NCBI RefSeq assembly: GCF_002847285.1
Contig: NZ_CP025407.1
Span: 6,141,001-6,205,000, forward strand
Direction of reading: 5' to 3'
DNA from: Streptomyces sp. CMB-StM0423
GTDB taxonomy: Bacteria; Actinomycetota; Actinomycetes; Streptomycetales; Streptomycetaceae
DNA: 64,000 nucleotides
Each line of letters opens with the position of its first letter. Position 1 is the stretch's first letter. This document shows, one piece after another, positions 16,129 through 23,985 of the stretch. The translations under genes and the position numbers were made by a program. The notes beneath the pieces were generated by a model. It worked only from the letters and a program-made list of their open reading frames with translations. It made no database searches and was not told where the DNA came from.

Positions 16129-17199
16129 TCAGCAGCAGTCCGGATCCAGCCCCCGCGGCAGGCCCGACCCGCCGAACACCGCGCCCGTCGCCTCCTCGCC
16201 GCCGACCGCCGCCAGCGCGAGCAGCAGCGCCCCCGCCGTCCACGACGTGCGCTCCGCGGGCCAGATCGCGTCGTCCTCGAAGACGTACCCCGTCCAGTAC
16301 ATGCCGTCCTCCGCCCGCAGGTGCTTCAGCCAGCGCAGCACCTCCAGCGCGCGGTCGCCGTCGCCCGCCGCCCACAGCGCGAGCACCAGCTCCGCGCTCT
16401 CGCCGCCGGTCACCCACGGCCGGTCGCTGACGCAGCGCACGCCGAGCCCGGGGACGACGAAGCGGTCCCACTCGCGCTCGATGCGCGCGGCGGCCGCGGG
16501 GCCGGTGACCGCGCCGCCGAGCACCGGGTAGTACCAGTCCATCGAGAAGCGGTCCTTGTCGAGGAACCGCTCCGGGTGCCGCCGGATCGCGTGCCCGAGC
16601 CGGCCGAGTGCCAGCTCCCAGCCGGGCTGCTGCTCGCCGAGCCGCTCGGCGGCGGCCAGCGCGCAGCGCAGCGCGTGGTGCACGGAGGAGGAGCCGGTCA
16701 GCAGGGCGTCGGTGAGCACCTCGCCGTCCGCCGGCGCCCGCTTCCAGCCCACCTGGCCGCCCGGCTGCTGGAGCCCCAGCACGAACCCCACCGCCCCCTG
16801 CACCACCGGCCACATCCGGCGCAGGAACGCCTCGTCCCCGGTGGCCAGATAGTGGTGCCAGACGCCGACCGCGGGGTACGCGCAGAAGTTGGTCTCCCGG
16901 CCGCGGTCGGTCGGCCGGGCCGCGTCCCCGTCCGCGTAGGCCGCGTACCAGGAGCCGTCCGCGAGCTGGTGCCCGCGCAGCCACTCGTACGCCGCCTCCG
17001 CGCGCGCGTGCTCGCCCGCGGCGTCCAGGGCCATCGCCGCCTCGGTGTGGTCCCACGGGTCGAGGTGGTGCCCGCGGAACCACGGGATCGCCCCGTCGTC
17101 CCGCTGCACCGCGGCGATCCCGGCGACGGTCTGCGCCACCTCGGCGGCGTCCAGCACGCCGGGCAGGACCAGGTGCTCGGTGCGCTCGGAACCGGTCAC
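16129..17199 (-). CDS. prenyltransferase/squalene-cyclase-like alpha/alpha-toroid protein, cytosolic
   Basis: The 356-residue protein lacks a signal peptide. It has toroid-type repeats: QRDDGAIPWFRGHHLDPWDHTEAAMAL, LADGSWYAAYADGD, MYWTGYVFEDDAIWPAERTSWTAGALLLAL. No DXDD or DDXXD cyclase motif is evident. Similar proteins also occur as glycosidase-like toroids, so the reaction is unknown. GTG 17199 overlaps the stop of the methyltransferase gene. It is the third gene of a glycosyltransferase-methyltransferase operon, so a role in making or modifying a glycoconjugate is likely. Confidence 0.7.
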   Translation of the reverse strand: MTGSERTEHLVLPGVLDAAEVAQTVAGIAAVQRDDGAIPWFRGHHLDPWDHTEAAMALDAAGEHARAEAAYEWLRGHQLADGSWYAAYADGDAARPTDRGRETNFCAYPAVGVWHHYLATGDEAFLRRMWPVVQGAVGFVLGLQQPGGQVGWKRAPADGEVLTDALLTGSSSVHHALRCALAAAERLGEQQPGWELALGRLGHAIRRHPERFLDKDRFSMDWYYPVLGGAVTGPAAAARIEREWDRFVVPGLGVRCVSDRPWVTGGESAELVLALWAAGDGDRALEVLRWLKHLRAEDGMYWTGYVFEDDAIWPAERTSWTAGALLLALAAVGGEEATGAVFGGSGLPRGLDPDCC

Positions 17200-17921
17200 C
17201 GGCCGCCCTCGTGGGGCTTGGTCGCGTAGACGACGACGCTCTTGCCCATGACCGGATCGAGCAGCCGCTCGGCGAGGCGGGTCGCGAGCGGCTTCTTCAT
17301 GATGTCCCAGACCAGCAGCTTGTGGTACGCGCGGACGGCGGGCGACTTGTCGTTGTCGACGCCGACGGCGCACTTGATCCACCAGTACGGCGAGTGCAGC
17401 GCGTGCGCGTGGTGCAGGCCGTAGGGCTTGAGGCCCGACTCGCGGATCCTGCCGACCAGTTCGTCCGCCTTGTAGATGCGGATGTGGCCGCCCTCGACCT
17501 CGTGGTACGCGTCCGAGAGCGCCCAGCAGACCTTCTCCGGCCCGTAGCGCGGGACCGTGACCGCGATCCGGCCGCCGGGGCGCAGCACGCGCACCATCTC
17601 GGCGAGCACGCCCTTGTCGTCGTGGATGTGCTCCATCACCTCGGAGACGATGACGACGTCGAAGCTGTCGTCGGGGAACGGCAGCGCGAGGGCGTCGCCC
17701 TCGACGGCGGTGGCGGTGGCACCCGCCGGGGCCTCGCCCGCCTCCTTCATCGCCGCGAACCAGCGGGCGACTTCGCGGATCTCGGCGCCGTCGCGGTCGA
17801 GGGCGACGACGCGGGCGCCGCGCCGGTAGCACTCGAAGGCGTGCCGCCCGGCGCCGCAGCCGAGGTCGAGCACGCGGTCGCCGGGGGCGAGAGGAAAGCG
17901 GGTGAAGTCGACGGTCAGCAA
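17196..17921 (-). CDS. class I SAM-dependent methyltransferase
   Basis: This protein of about 241 residues has SAM-binding motif I VLDLGCGAGRHAFE, an acidic end of strand 2 (VVALDRDG), motif II region FDVVIVSEVMEHI and motif III LRPGGRIAVTVPRYG. It resembles the UbiE/Methyltransf_11 group. The TTG start at 17921 is chosen for GGAGGAG just upstream; CTG 17918 is also possible. It overlaps the end of the glycosyltransferase gene by 7 bases and is coupled to the following toroid gene by a GTGA overlap. The substrate is presumably the product of the neighbouring glycosyltransferase. Confidence 0.85.
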   Translation of the reverse strand: MLTVDFTRFPLAPGDRVLDLGCGAGRHAFECYRRGARVVALDRDGAEIREVARWFAAMKEAGEAPAGATATAVEGDALALPFPDDSFDVVIVSEVMEHIHDDKGVLAEMVRVLRPGGRIAVTVPRYGPEKVCWALSDAYHEVEGGHIRIYKADELVGRIRESGLKPYGLHHAHALHSPYWWIKCAVGVDNDKSPAVRAYHKLLVWDIMKKPLATRLAERLLDPVMGKSVVVYATKPHEGGR

Positions 17922-19264
17922 ATCTCCTCCGGAGGGGTGGGCGGGAGGCGTACGGGGGCGGGGTGGGGCGGGGGAGAGGAATGCGCGATGGCGCGGGCGG
18001 CCGTCGCCGGGTACGCCGCGATCGTTTCCCGGTAGCGTTCCGCGGTCTGCTTCGCCGCCTGGGTCCACGTGAAGCGGGCCAGCACCCGTTCGCGGCCCGC
18101 CGTGCCCAGGCGGGCCCGCAGCGGGGCGTCTGCGAGCAGGCGGGTGAGGGCGGTGGCCAGGGCGCCGGCGTCTCCCGGGGGAACCGCCAGGCTCGTCCCG
18201 TTGTCCGGGCCCGCCACCTCCGGGATCGCCCCGCCCGTCGTGGCGACCAGGGGCGTGCCCGTCGCCATCGCCTCGGCGGCCGGCAGCGAGAAGCCCTCGT
18301 ACAGCGAAGGCACGCACGCGACCTGCGCGCTGCGCAGCAGGCCGACCAGCTCCTCGTCGCTGATGCCGGTGACGAACCTGATCGCCCCGCCGAGCCCGAA
18401 GCGCTCGACGGCCTGCGCGACCGGCCCGTCCTCCGCCCGCTTGCCGACCACGACCACGTGCGCGTCCGGCTGCTCCGTACGGACCTTCGCCAGCGCCTCG
18501 ACGAGGTGCACGAGACCCTTCAGCGGCACGTCCGCGCTCGCCGTCGTGACGATCCGGCCCGGCACCCGCGGCACCGCAGGGTCGGGCGTGAACAGCTCGG
18601 TGTCCGCGCCGATCGGCACCACGTGCACCCGCTCGGGGCGCACCCCGAGCTGGGCGGTGATCTGCGTACGCGACGAGCCGGAGACCGTCAGCACCGCGGG
18701 CAGCCGGCGGGCGACGCGGCGCTGCATCCGCGTGAACCCGTACCAGCGGCGCACCGAGTAGCGCCGCCGCCAGTCGGGCGCGGCGGCCAGCTCCAGGTCC
18801 CGGTCGACGGTGATCGGGTGGTGCACGGTGGTCACGAGCGGGGCGCCGAGGGCGCGGGTGCCGCCGAGGAGGCCGTAGCCGAGGGTCTGGTTGTCGTGGA
18901 CGACGTCGAAGTCGCCGCGGCGGGCGGCCAGATGGCGGCGGGCGCGGAGGCTGAAGGTCAGCGGCTCGGGGAAGCCGCCGGTCCACATCGTGCCGACTTC
19001 GAGCAGGTCGATCCAGTCGCGGTACTCGCCGCGCGCGGGGGTACGGAACGGGTCGGGCTGCCGGTAGAGGTCGAGGCTGGGCAGCTCCGTCAGGGTGACG
19101 CCGGGGTCGAGCACGGGGTAGGGCTGGGCGCCGATCACCTCGACCCGGTGGCCGAGGCGGGCCAGCTCGCGGGAGAGGTGGCGGACGTAGACGCCCTGTC
19201 CGCCGCAGTAGGGGTTGCCCTTGTAGCTGAGCAGGGCGATGCGCAGTGGCACCTCGGCGGTCAC
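17915..19264 (-). CDS. GT4-family glycosyltransferase
   Basis: This 449-residue GT-B enzyme has the N-terminal GGQGVYVRHLSRELARLGH acceptor motif and, in the C-terminal domain, VPSLYEGFSLPAAEAMATGTP with the conserved E-x7-E pattern of GT4 retaining glycosyltransferases. GTG 19264 is preferred because AAGGGGG lies 6 bases upstream; GTG 19282 would add six residues. It is the first gene of the glycosyltransferase-methyltransferase-toroid operon. The operator of a divergent TetR (KstR-like) regulator lies about 55 bases upstream, so the operon is probably repressed by it. The product is unknown. Confidence 0.88.
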   Translation of the reverse strand: MTAEVPLRIALLSYKGNPYCGGQGVYVRHLSRELARLGHRVEVIGAQPYPVLDPGVTLTELPSLDLYRQPDPFRTPARGEYRDWIDLLEVGTMWTGGFPEPLTFSLRARRHLAARRGDFDVVHDNQTLGYGLLGGTRALGAPLVTTVHHPITVDRDLELAAAPDWRRRYSVRRWYGFTRMQRRVARRLPAVLTVSGSSRTQITAQLGVRPERVHVVPIGADTELFTPDPAVPRVPGRIVTTASADVPLKGLVHLVEALAKVRTEQPDAHVVVVGKRAEDGPVAQAVERFGLGGAIRFVTGISDEELVGLLRSAQVACVPSLYEGFSLPAAEAMATGTPLVATTGGAIPEVAGPDNGTSLAVPPGDAGALATALTRLLADAPLRARLGTAGRERVLARFTWTQAAKQTAERYRETIAAYPATAARAIAHSSPPPHPAPVRLPPTPPEEIC

Positions 19265-19318
19265 GTACGGCCCCCTTCTCACTGCAGTTTCGCCGGAGCG
19301 TAACCGCTCGCGCTAATC

Positions 19319-19332
19319 TAGAACAAGTTTCA
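19319..19332. promoter_or_regulatory. KstR-type operator
   Basis: TAGAACAAGTTTCA matches the KstR consensus TnnAACnnGTTnnA at every fixed position. It lies between the divergent glycosyltransferase operon and the KstR-like regulator gene, where it could control both. Confidence 0.65.
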
Positions 19333-19356
19333 GGCAGACGTTCGGCGGCATCGAAT

Positions 19357-19370
19357 CTACCGGTTGGTAG
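19357..19370. promoter_or_regulatory. second inverted repeat in the TetR promoter region
   Basis: CTACC-GGTT-GGTAG has perfect 5-bp arms. It lies 55 bases upstream of the TetR-family start and could be a second operator or overlap the promoter. Confidence 0.35.
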
Positions 19371-19424
19371 CGAGACCTGCCCGCCGGATCTGCCGTCGGG
19401 GGAGCACGGCACAGATCGGGACAC

Positions 19425-20045
19425 ATGACGACAACATCGAGGGCGGGCACGGCGCAGCTCACCGAGCGGCAGGAGGCGCGCCGCCGCCGCATCCTCCAGG
19501 CCACCGCGGAGCTGGCCGGCCGCGGCGGGTTCGACGCGGTGCAGATGCGCGAGGTCGCGGAGCAGGCGGGCGTCGCGCTCGGCACGCTGTACCGGTACTT
19601 CCCGTCCAAGGTCCACCTGCTCGTCGCCACCCTCCAGGACCAGTTGCGGCAGTTGCACGAGACGCTGCGCAAGCGCCCGCCGACCGCCGCCGAGCCCGGC
19701 GCCCGGGTGGCGCAGACGCTGCTGCGCGCCTTCCGCGCGCTCCAGCGCGAGCCGCAGCTCGCGGACGCGATGGTGCGCGCGCTGATCTTCGCCGACCGGT
19801 CGGTGAGCCCGGAGGTCGAGGTCGCCTCCCGGCTGACGTCGGCGATCATCCTGGACGCGATGGGCGCCGAGGGCCGTCCCTCGCCGGAGCAGTTGTCGGT
19901 GGCGCGGGTGATCGAGCACACGTGGCACGCGGCGCTCATCACCTGGCTGTCGGGGCGCGCGTCGAGCGCGCAGGTGCGGACCGACATCGAGACGGTCTGC
20001 CGGCTGGTCGACGCGCAGGGCGACGGCCCGCGGCAGCGCGGCTAG
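19425..20045 (+). CDS. TetR-family regulator, KstR-like
   Basis: The 206-residue protein has an N-terminal TetR HTH (RRRRILQATAELAGRGGFDAVQMREVAEQAGVALGTLYRYFPSK). The helix TLYRYFPSKVHLLVATLQDQL and the C-terminal ARVIEHTWHAALITWLSG resemble KstR, the cholesterol/steroid catabolism repressor of actinobacteria. The TnnAACnnGTTnnA site in its own promoter supports this. No cholesterol-ring degradation genes are seen nearby, so in this organism it may govern lipid or acyl-CoA metabolism, plus the divergent operon. Confidence 0.8.
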   Translation: MTTTSRAGTAQLTERQEARRRRILQATAELAGRGGFDAVQMREVAEQAGVALGTLYRYFPSKVHLLVATLQDQLRQLHETLRKRPPTAAEPGARVAQTLLRAFRALQREPQLADAMVRALIFADRSVSPEVEVASRLTSAIILDAMGAEGRPSPEQLSVARVIEHTWHAALITWLSGRASSAQVRTDIETVCRLVDAQGDGPRQRG

Positions 20046-20160
20046 ACGGCTCGTACGTGCGGGGGCACGGCCGGCGCCCGTAGAGGCGCGGCCGATGTCC
20101 ACGGAGGCGCAGGTGGCGGGGCGCGGGTCCGGCCTGGGCGCGCCCGTAGAGTGCGCTGGT

Positions 20161-20955
20161 ATGAGACTTCCGTACGAGCGCTACTGCGCCGAAGTCGGTG
20201 TGCAGACCGACCTGCTGCGCCGCACCGTCCGCGGCGCCGACCTCGCCACCCGCGTACCCACCTGCCCCGACTGGGACCTGGGCGAACTCGCCGTGCACGT
20301 CGGCGGCTCGCACCGCTGGGCGGCCGAACTCGTCAGGACCCGCGCCACGGAAGAACTGGCCGAGGAGACGGTGCCCGGCTACACGGGACCCGAGCCGCGC
20401 ACCGCCGCCGCGCTCGACGGCTGGCTGGCCGAGGGCGCGGACCTGCTCGCCGCGGAGCTGCGCGCGGCGGGTGCGGACGCCGGGGTGTGGAGCTGGGCGG
20501 AGGAACAGCGCGCCGCATTCTGGGCGCGGCGGATGGCGCACGAGACGGTGGTGCACCGGGCGGACGCGGACGGGGCGGCGGGGGTGGGGTTCGCGGTCGA
20601 CGCGGACGTGGCGGCCGACGCGATCGACGAGTGGCTGGAGATCCTGGAGTTCGCGCAGCGCGGCGGCGACCCGGACCTGGAGCCGCTGTACGCCCCGGAA
20701 CTCGCGGGCTCCGGCATTCACTTGCACGCCACCGACACGCCCCCGGAGGCAGCCGCGGAGTGGCTCGTCGAGCTGGGGCCCGACGGGTTCCGCTGGCGCC
20801 GGGAGCACGCGAAGGCGGCGGTGGCGCTGCGCGGGCCGCTGGCGGACGTGCTGCGGGTGTTCTACCGGCGGCTGCCGCCGGACAGCGGCCGGGTGGAGGT
20901 GCTGGGCGAGGCGGGGGTGCTGGACACGTGGCTGGCGGCGACGGCCTGGGGGTGA
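20161..20955 (+). CDS. maleylpyruvate isomerase family, mycothiol-dependent enzyme (DinB-like)
   Basis: The 264-residue protein has the MDMPI N-terminal domain (VPTCPDWDLGELAVHVGGSHRWAAELV, with the metal-binding His of GELAVHVG, and ARRMAHETVVHRADAD) and the C-terminal domain ending DVLRVFYRRLPP. Family members are metal-dependent and use mycothiol, the actinobacterial thiol. The actual substrate is unknown and only a few members isomerise maleylpyruvate. It is monocistronic; a strong hairpin follows. Confidence 0.88.
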   Translation: MRLPYERYCAEVGVQTDLLRRTVRGADLATRVPTCPDWDLGELAVHVGGSHRWAAELVRTRATEELAEETVPGYTGPEPRTAAALDGWLAEGADLLAAELRAAGADAGVWSWAEEQRAAFWARRMAHETVVHRADADGAAGVGFAVDADVAADAIDEWLEILEFAQRGGDPDLEPLYAPELAGSGIHLHATDTPPEAAAEWLVELGPDGFRWRREHAKAAVALRGPLADVLRVFYRRLPPDSGRVEVLGEAGVLDTWLAATAWG

Positions 20956-21017
20956 GCGCGGGGGCGCACCCGTACGGGCCGGGACGTACCGTACGGGCCG
21001 GGGCGTACGCGCGCATG

Positions 21018-21055
21018 CGACGGCCCCCGCCCGAAGTGTCGGGCGGGGGCCGTCG
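21018..21055. terminator. bidirectional terminator hairpin
   Basis: A perfect 17-bp stem (CGACGGCCCCCGCCCGA and its complement) closes a 4-base AGTG loop between convergent genes. It can serve both strands. Confidence 0.8.
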
Positions 21056-21077
21056 GATGAGGTGCCAGGCGCGGGCG

Positions 21078-22019
21078 TCAGGCGCCGCGCTGGATACCCG
21101 TGGTGTCCTGCAGCACGCCGCGGCGGCCGTCCTGGGTCTGCGCGACCAGCGCGGCACCGCGCTGGTCCACCGCCAGGTACCAGATGCCCGGGGTCAGCTC
21201 GGCGATCTGCGCCGACGAGCCGTCCTCGGCGAACAGCGGCCGGGCCGCCGGCACCGCGAACCAGAACGGCGCGAACGAGCCGCCGGCCGCCGGCTGCGGC
21301 GCGGCCTGCGCCTGCGGCGGCCGGGCACCGGCCGGGGCACCGGCCTGCGGGCCGCCCGGCTGCGGGCCACCCGCGCCGGGACCGCCGCCGAACGGAGCCT
21401 GCTGACCGCCGCCGAACGGGGCGCCGCCCTGCGGGCCGCCGGGCTGCGGGCCACCGGGGCCGGGCTGGCCGCCGCCGGGGTAGCCGTAACCGGGCTGCGG
21501 CTGGCCGCCGCCGTACGGGGCGGCGGGCGCCGGGGCGCCCGGGCTGCTGAGCAGGTTCGCCTTGAACGCCGGGAGGGTGTGGCTGAGGACCGCGCCCGCG
21601 GTCAGCGCGAGGTTCGCGATGAGCGCGAGGATCAGGCCGATGCCCATGCCGAACACGTCTTCACCGGTGGCGTCGTTGGCCATGCTGCGCGCGCCGCCGA
21701 AGAGGGTGAACAGCGAGCTGAAGAGGGCGGCGGCCGCCAGCGCGGTGCCCCACTGGTTCAGCGTGAGCCCGGCGAGCTGCTTGTCGTCGCCGCGCATCCG
21801 GCCGACGGCGATGAGCGCCGCGGCGATGATGCCGGTCAGGAAGACCGCGGGCAGCAGCGGGAACTGGTCGGAGTCCCAGCCGTTGGGCACCTCCAGGCTC
21901 CCGCAGTCGGCGCCCGTGGGGCAGTCCACCGAGATGCTGTCGAGGAACGAGGCGATAATCAGCAGCAGCGCTGCTCCGATCACTACGCCGTCGCCCCGAG
22001 TGAGTGAGCGGATGTTCAC
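21078..22019 (-). CDS. four-helix membrane protein with Gly/Pro/Gln-rich linker and C-terminal domain, function unknown
   Basis: The 313-residue protein starts at a GTG preceded by AAGGGA. It has four hydrophobic helices (residues about 12-30, 58-75, 92-108, 130-150), then a roughly 100-residue disordered linker of GGQP, GGPQPGG and PYGGG repeats. A conserved C-terminal domain (FWFAVPAARPLFAED ... GIWYLAVDQRGAALVAQTQDGRRGVLQDT) follows. This pattern is common in uncharacterised streptomycete membrane proteins (DUF5336-like N-terminus). The promoter region is short and holds nothing diagnostic. Confidence 0.7.
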   Translation of the reverse strand: MNIRSLTRGDGVVIGAALLLIIASFLDSISVDCPTGADCGSLEVPNGWDSDQFPLLPAVFLTGIIAAALIAVGRMRGDDKQLAGLTLNQWGTALAAAALFSSLFTLFGGARSMANDATGEDVFGMGIGLILALIANLALTAGAVLSHTLPAFKANLLSSPGAPAPAAPYGGGQPQPGYGYPGGGQPGPGGPQPGGPQGGAPFGGGQQAPFGGGPGAGGPQPGGPQAGAPAGARPPQAQAAPQPAAGGSFAPFWFAVPAARPLFAEDGSSAQIAELTPGIWYLAVDQRGAALVAQTQDGRRGVLQDTTGIQRGA

Positions 22020-22194
22020 GAAATGTCCCTTACGTATTGGTCGTTGTCGCTGTTGCTGGTGCAGATCCCCACGCTGCGGAGCGTGAAATGAGGCCCCATC
22101 GTACGGGTCCGCAGTTTGGCCACATCGGGCCCCCTGGCCACGAGTCCCCCTTGTTCCCCCGGTGTGCATTTCCTGGTCTGTCGACGGCTTGCGC

Positions 22195-23112
22195 CTACCC
22201 TGCCAGGAAAGCCCCGATGCCGTTCGTGATTCCGTGCGCCGCCCGCTGCCGCCATGCGGCGTCCGTCAGCCGGTCGGCGTCCTTAGCGTCCCGCATGTTG
22301 CCGCATTCGATGAAGACTTTGGGCACAGTCGAGAGGTTCAGTCCGCCCAGATCGGTGCGTACCGTGAAACCTGTGTCGTTGCCCACGTAATTGGAGGGCT
22401 TACTTCCGGTTTCCTCCGCGAAGTGTGACTTCAACTCTTTGCCCAGCTTCCGCGAGGGCTTCACGATGGCGGTGGTGTCCGCCTTTCCCTCGTGCACCTC
22501 GCCCGGCAGGATCACGTGGAACCCGCGCGAACCCGGCCCGCCGCCGTCGGCGTGGATCGAGACGACCGCGTCGGCCCCGGCCTTGTTGCCGGCCTCGGCG
22601 CGCTCGTCGATGCACGGCCCGAACTCCCGCTTGCCGTCCTGCGTGAGCCGCACCTCCGCGCCTTGCGCGCGCAGCAGGGTGCGGGCGCGCCTGGCCACGT
22701 CCAGGGTGAAGTCGGCCTCGGCATAACCGCCGTTGGTGGCGGTGCCGGTGGTGTCGCACTCCTTGCGCACGGCGCCTATGTCGACTTGGCGGTTGATTTC
22801 GGCAGCGTGCTCGCGGTTGTTCGGGTTGTGCCCGGGGTCCAGCACGATCACCTTTCCGGCCAGCGGCTTCTCGCCCACCTCCGGGTCCTTCGCATCCTTC
22901 GCATTCTTCGAGTTGTTCGAATCCTCGGGATCCTCGGCGGTGGGCCGGGTCGGGGAGGAGGACGCCGACGGAGCCCCGCCGGGTTCCCGCCCGTTCGCAG
23001 CGGAACCGTCGCCGTCCACCGACTGCCACACCAGTACGCCGGCGAAGGCCAGCGGTGCCACGGGTGCAAGCAGAAGATAGGCGCGGATGGGTCGCCGGTT
23101 CTGGCTGGACAT
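22195..23112 (-). CDS. N-acetylmuramoyl-L-alanine amidase (Amidase_3), membrane-anchored or secreted
   Basis: The 305-residue protein has an N-terminal hydrophobic helix (AYLLLAPVAPLAFAGVLVW), an Asp/Lys/Asn-rich linker and an Amidase_3 domain. The zinc ligands and catalytic residue are visible in VLDPGHNPNN, the glutamate of NGGYAEADFTLDVA, VVSIHADGG and the late VFIECGNM. It should cleave the lactyl-peptide bond of peptidoglycan outside the membrane during wall turnover. ATG 23112 is the only start giving the helix. Confidence 0.9.
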   Translation of the reverse strand: MSSQNRRPIRAYLLLAPVAPLAFAGVLVWQSVDGDGSAANGREPGGAPSASSSPTRPTAEDPEDSNNSKNAKDAKDPEVGEKPLAGKVIVLDPGHNPNNREHAAEINRQVDIGAVRKECDTTGTATNGGYAEADFTLDVARRARTLLRAQGAEVRLTQDGKREFGPCIDERAEAGNKAGADAVVSIHADGGGPGSRGFHVILPGEVHEGKADTTAIVKPSRKLGKELKSHFAEETGSKPSNYVGNDTGFTVRTDLGGLNLSTVPKVFIECGNMRDAKDADRLTDAAWRQRAAHGITNGIGAFLAG

Positions 23113-23142
23113 CCGTGCGACCGTAGCAGAAGAATCCGACGG

Positions 23143-23823
23143 TCAAATTCCGGTGCCGGTACGGCGCAGGACCCTGAGGCTCCGGTGGGCGGCGGTCTCC
23201 GTGAACGCCCCGGAGTCCAGCGCGCGCCGGTAGATACGGTACGGTGCCTGGCCGCCCTCGGCCGGGTCGGCGAACACGTCGTGCACGGCCAGCAGCCCGC
23301 CCGGCGCGATGTGCGGGGCCCAGCCCTCGTAGTCGGCGGTGGCGTGCTCGTCGGTGTGGCCGCCGTCGACGAAGACCAGCCCCAGCGGCCGGTTCCAGAG
23401 CGCGGCGACCCGCGGCGACCGGCCGACGACCGCGACGACGTGGTCTTCGAGGCCGGCTGCGTACAGCGTGCGGCGGAACGTCGGCAGCGTGTCCGTCAGA
23501 CCCGTCGCGGTGTCGACGAGCGCGGGGTCGTGGTACTCCCAGCCGGGCTGCTGCTCCTCGCTGCCGCGGTGGTGGTCGACGGTGACGGCGACGACGCCGG
23601 GGCGGGCGGCCCCGCGGGCGGCGTCGGCGAGCAGGATCGTGGAGCGGCCGCAGTATGTGCCGACCTCCAGCAGGGGGAGCCCGAGGCCGGCGGCCTCGGC
23701 GGCGGCGGCGTGGAGCACCAGGCCCTCGTCACGGGGCATGAAGCCGGGGGCGGCCTCGAACGCGGCCAGCAGGGCGGGGGCGGGCGGGGACTGCAGAGCG
23801 GGGGCGGGCGGGGGCAGCTCCAT
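23143..23823 (-). CDS. class I SAM-dependent methyltransferase (Methyltransf_24 type)
   Basis: The 226-residue protein has a SAM-binding loop LLEVGTYCGRSTILLADAA and the conserved LVFVDGGHTDEHATADYEGWAPHIAPGG block with Asp/His characteristic of the macrocin/cephalosporin-hydroxylase-like methyltransferase group. There is no metal or leader motif that fixes the substrate. It sits 30 bases downstream of the start of the amidase gene on the same strand, but whether they share an mRNA is unclear. Confidence 0.8.
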   Translation of the reverse strand: MELPPPAPALQSPPAPALLAAFEAAPGFMPRDEGLVLHAAAAEAAGLGLPLLEVGTYCGRSTILLADAARGAARPGVVAVTVDHHRGSEEQQPGWEYHDPALVDTATGLTDTLPTFRRTLYAAGLEDHVVAVVGRSPRVAALWNRPLGLVFVDGGHTDEHATADYEGWAPHIAPGGLLAVHDVFADPAEGGQAPYRIYRRALDSGAFTETAAHRSLRVLRRTGTGI

Positions 23824-23985
23824 CGGCGGTGCCTTTCCTCGGTCGGTGGGCGACGTGTCCTGCGCGGCGCCACCGGTGCCGCGTACCCGCCCGAATCCTG
23901 CCGCATGGGCGTAGGACCCCGGTCGCATGGTCCGTACACCGATATGCCCGTGCGCGGTGTCGGAGGCTGGTGCGAATATGGCGGG

